8,187 bases of DNA from Sphingomonadaceae bacterium (lineage in GTDB: Bacteria; Pseudomonadota; Alphaproteobacteria; Sphingomonadales; Sphingomonadaceae), in the NCBI GenBank assembly GCA_947446935.1, contig CANFIV010000054.1:1-8187 (forward strand). The letters run 5' to 3'. The translations under genes were made by a program, and so were the position numbers. The notes beneath the pieces are model-generated. The model was not told where the DNA came from, searched no databases, and worked only from the letters and a program-made list of their open reading frames with translations. Each line of letters starts with the position of its first letter. The stretch's first letter is position 1. Below are positions 7,413 through 8,187 of the stretch, piece after piece.

Positions 7413-7673
7413 ATGCGCCTTCTGCTCGTTCTTTTGGCCCTTTTGTCCGGTCTTTCGCTTTCCGAAGTGGCGGTTGCGTCCTCGCGCGCGGAAGTGGCGG
7501 GCGTGGCGTCTGCGGCAACGGTCGCGGTCACGCAGGAACACAAGGCCTGCACGGGCGATAGCAAGGTCCAGCAGCCCACCGGACAGACCAAGCTTGCCCG
7601 CGCTGAGCCGCTGCCCCAGCCGGCGCATGTCCGCGCCTGCAGCATCCGGATTCCGGATCGCCCGCGCGAATAG
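7413..7673 (+). CDS. Small predicted secretory protein upstream of secA; candidate SecM-like secretion monitor
   Basis: I do not recognise a family. The ATG at 7413 (GTG at 7410 is an alternative) gives 86 residues. The N-terminus is a clear signal peptide: [17 protein letters not shown], with likely cleavage near AVA|SS at residue 22. The mature part is short and polar, with two Cys (C46, C76) and a Pro/Arg-rich end, [13 protein letters not shown]. Upstream in-frame codons reach 7221 but run through argJ and lack the signal peptide at the N-terminus. The gene ends 97 bases before secA on the same strand, and its last codons are complementary to the secA ribosome site. By analogy with E. coli SecM it may be a translation-arrest peptide controlling secA. 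It lacks the SecM FxxxxWIxxxxGIRAGP signature, though IR followed closely by Pro is shared. Alternatively it is an ordinary small periplasmic protein. The gene is likely real; the function is inference. Confidence 0.7.
   Translation: MRLLLVLLALLSGLSLSEVAVASSRAEVAGVASAATVAVTQEHKACTGDSKVQQPTGQTKLARAEPLPQPAHVRACSIRIPDRPRE
7644..7658 (+). repeat. Local hairpin over the last codons of the small gene
   Basis: ATCCGG (7644-7649) and CCGGAT (7653-7658) form a perfect 6-bp inverted repeat around ATT, over the codons for I78 to D82. It shares bases 7648-7654 with the predicted long-range pairing to the secA ribosome site, so the two structures exclude each other. It could act as a competing, secA-on conformation. 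The stem is seen in sequence; the role is inferred. Confidence 0.4.
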
Positions 7674-7708
7674 CGCCGAGGCTTCACACCGTTTTCGCGG
7701 TCCGCCCC

Positions 7709-7746
7709 GGTGCGTGATCGCTTGCTTCGCGCCATCCGCGCGCACC
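7709..7746 (+). repeat. Stem-loop in the small gene-secA intercistronic region
   Basis: GGTGCGTG (7709-7716) and CGCGCACC (7739-7746) form an 8-bp stem with one G-U pair and a 22-base loop. It lies in the 97-base spacer and ends 12 bases before the secA Shine-Dalgarno. No T-run follows, so it is unlikely to terminate transcription. It would bring the small gene's end close to the secA ribosome site and help the long-range pairing form. Confidence 0.45.
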
Positions 7747-7758
7747 CCCTATCACAAC

Positions 7759-7763
7759 AGGAA
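7759..7763 (+). promoter_or_regulatory. secA ribosome binding site
   Basis: AGGAA ends 7 bases before the ATG at 7771, a good spacing, and fixes the secA start. It overlaps the right arm of the predicted sequestering stem. Confidence 0.7.
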
Positions 7764-7770
7764 TCCAGCC

Positions 7771-8187
7771 ATGTTCGGCGCCATTGCCAAGACCATTTTT
7801 GGTTCGTCCAACGATCGCTACGTCAAATCGCTCGACAAGATCGTGCGCCAGATCGGGGCGTTCGAGCCGGCGATGCAGGGGCTCACCGATGATGAGTTGC
7901 GCGGCCAGACGACCAAGCTGCGCGGCCTGCTGGAGTCTGGCAAAACGCTCGACGACATTCTGCCCGAAGCCTTCGCCACGTGCCGCGAAGCCTCGCGCCG
8001 CGTACTTGGCATGCGCCACTTTGATGTGCAGATGATCGGCGGCATCGTGCTCCACCGCGGCGAGATCGCGGAAATGCGCACGGGCGAGGGCAAGACGCTG
8101 GTGGCGACGCTGGCCTCCTATCTCAACGCGATCGAGGGCAAGGGCGTCCACGTTGTCACGGTCAACGACTACCTTGCCAAGCGCGAC
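7771..8187 (+). CDS. secA: Preprotein translocase ATPase SecA (5' part)
   Basis: ATPase motor that pushes unfolded preproteins through SecYEG across the inner membrane. The first 139 codons are in the window and the frame is open at the edge; SecA is usually about 850-910 residues. The N-terminus ([19 protein letters not shown]) starts as SecA proteins commonly do. The nucleotide-binding signature is clear: MRHFDVQ with the Q-motif glutamine at 87, MRTGEGKT as Walker A with K108 and T109 (the same numbering as E. coli SecA), and [14 protein letters not shown] after it. The matching numbering supports the ATG at 7771, as does the AGGAA site. It follows the small signal-peptide gene by 97 bases, a spacing compatible with one transcript, and may be controlled at translation by that gene. 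Confidence 0.97.
   Translation, partial: MFGAIAKTIFGSSNDRYVKSLDKIVRQIGAFEPAMQGLTDDELRGQTTKLRGLLESGKTLDDILPEAFATCREASRRVLGMRHFDVQMIGGIVLHRGEIAEMRTGEGKTLVATLASYLNAIEGKGVHVVTVNDYLAKRD

Larger units (their letters stand above)
7648..7766 (+). promoter_or_regulatory. Predicted long-range stem sequestering the secA ribosome binding site
   Basis: GGATTCC (7648-7654), inside the last codons of the small gene, pairs perfectly over 7 bases with GGAATCC (7760-7766), which contains most of the secA Shine-Dalgarno AGGAA (7759-7763). One C:A mismatch followed by a further C-G pair (7646 with 7768) extends it slightly. The enclosed 105 bases contain a second stem at 7709-7746. A ribosome paused near the small gene's stop at 7671 would cover the left arm and free the secA site, the logic known for E. 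coli secM-secA. Pairing is direct from sequence; regulation is inference. Confidence 0.5.

Noticed and set aside
1..8187. Mobile elements, CRISPR arrays, tRNA or rRNA genes
   Set aside because: No transposase, integrase, spaced direct repeats or RNA-gene sequences were seen on either strand; all long frames with motifs are ordinary chromosomal genes.

Overview
The window looks like core chromosome of a GC-rich alphaproteobacterium, most likely a sphingomonad (Novosphingobium/Sphingomonas type). This rests on the alphaproteobacterial form of AddA followed at once by trxA, on the protein sequences, and on the argJ/secA divergent arrangement. It is inference from sequence and gene order; no search was run. 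I see no mobile element, RNA gene or CRISPR array, and no gene-free stretch longer than about 120 bases.

Layout: (1) Positions 1-2561, plus strand: the C-terminal 852 residues of the recombination helicase-nuclease AddA, with helicase motifs II to VI and the complete C-terminal nuclease; the N-terminus is outside the window. (2) 2622-2942, plus: thioredoxin 1 with a WCGPC active site. (3) 3021-4652, plus: a secreted M28 zinc peptidase of the carboxypeptidase Q type. (4) 4657-7294, minus: a compact three-gene unit, transcribed argJ, then a glutathione S-transferase-like gene, then an inositol-monophosphatase family gene. It converges on the peptidase gene with only 4 bases between the stops. 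(5) 7413-7673, plus: an unrecognised 86-residue protein with a signal peptide, 97 bases upstream of secA. (6) 7771 to the window end, plus: the first 139 codons of secA, including Walker A.

The part most worth attention is the segment from 7413 to 7770. A short secretory protein encoded directly upstream of secA is the arrangement of E. coli secM-secA, where a nascent-chain arrest peptide senses export activity. Here the codons for the last residues of the small protein (GGATTCC, 7648-7654) are perfectly complementary over 7 bases to the secA ribosome-binding region (GGAATCC, 7760-7766). A second stem (7709-7746) sits between the two halves. A ribosome paused at the end of the small gene would be expected to break this pairing and open secA. 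This suggests a SecM-like secretion monitor in a lineage where SecM itself is not known; the C-terminus ([10 protein letters not shown]) is not the canonical SecM arrest sequence. The small protein's function is unproven.

Functional grouping: AddA and thioredoxin are a common alphaproteobacterial neighbourhood. The minus-strand unit joins arginine biosynthesis to two accessory enzymes, probably by co-transcription rather than shared chemistry. SecA and its putative leader belong to protein export.
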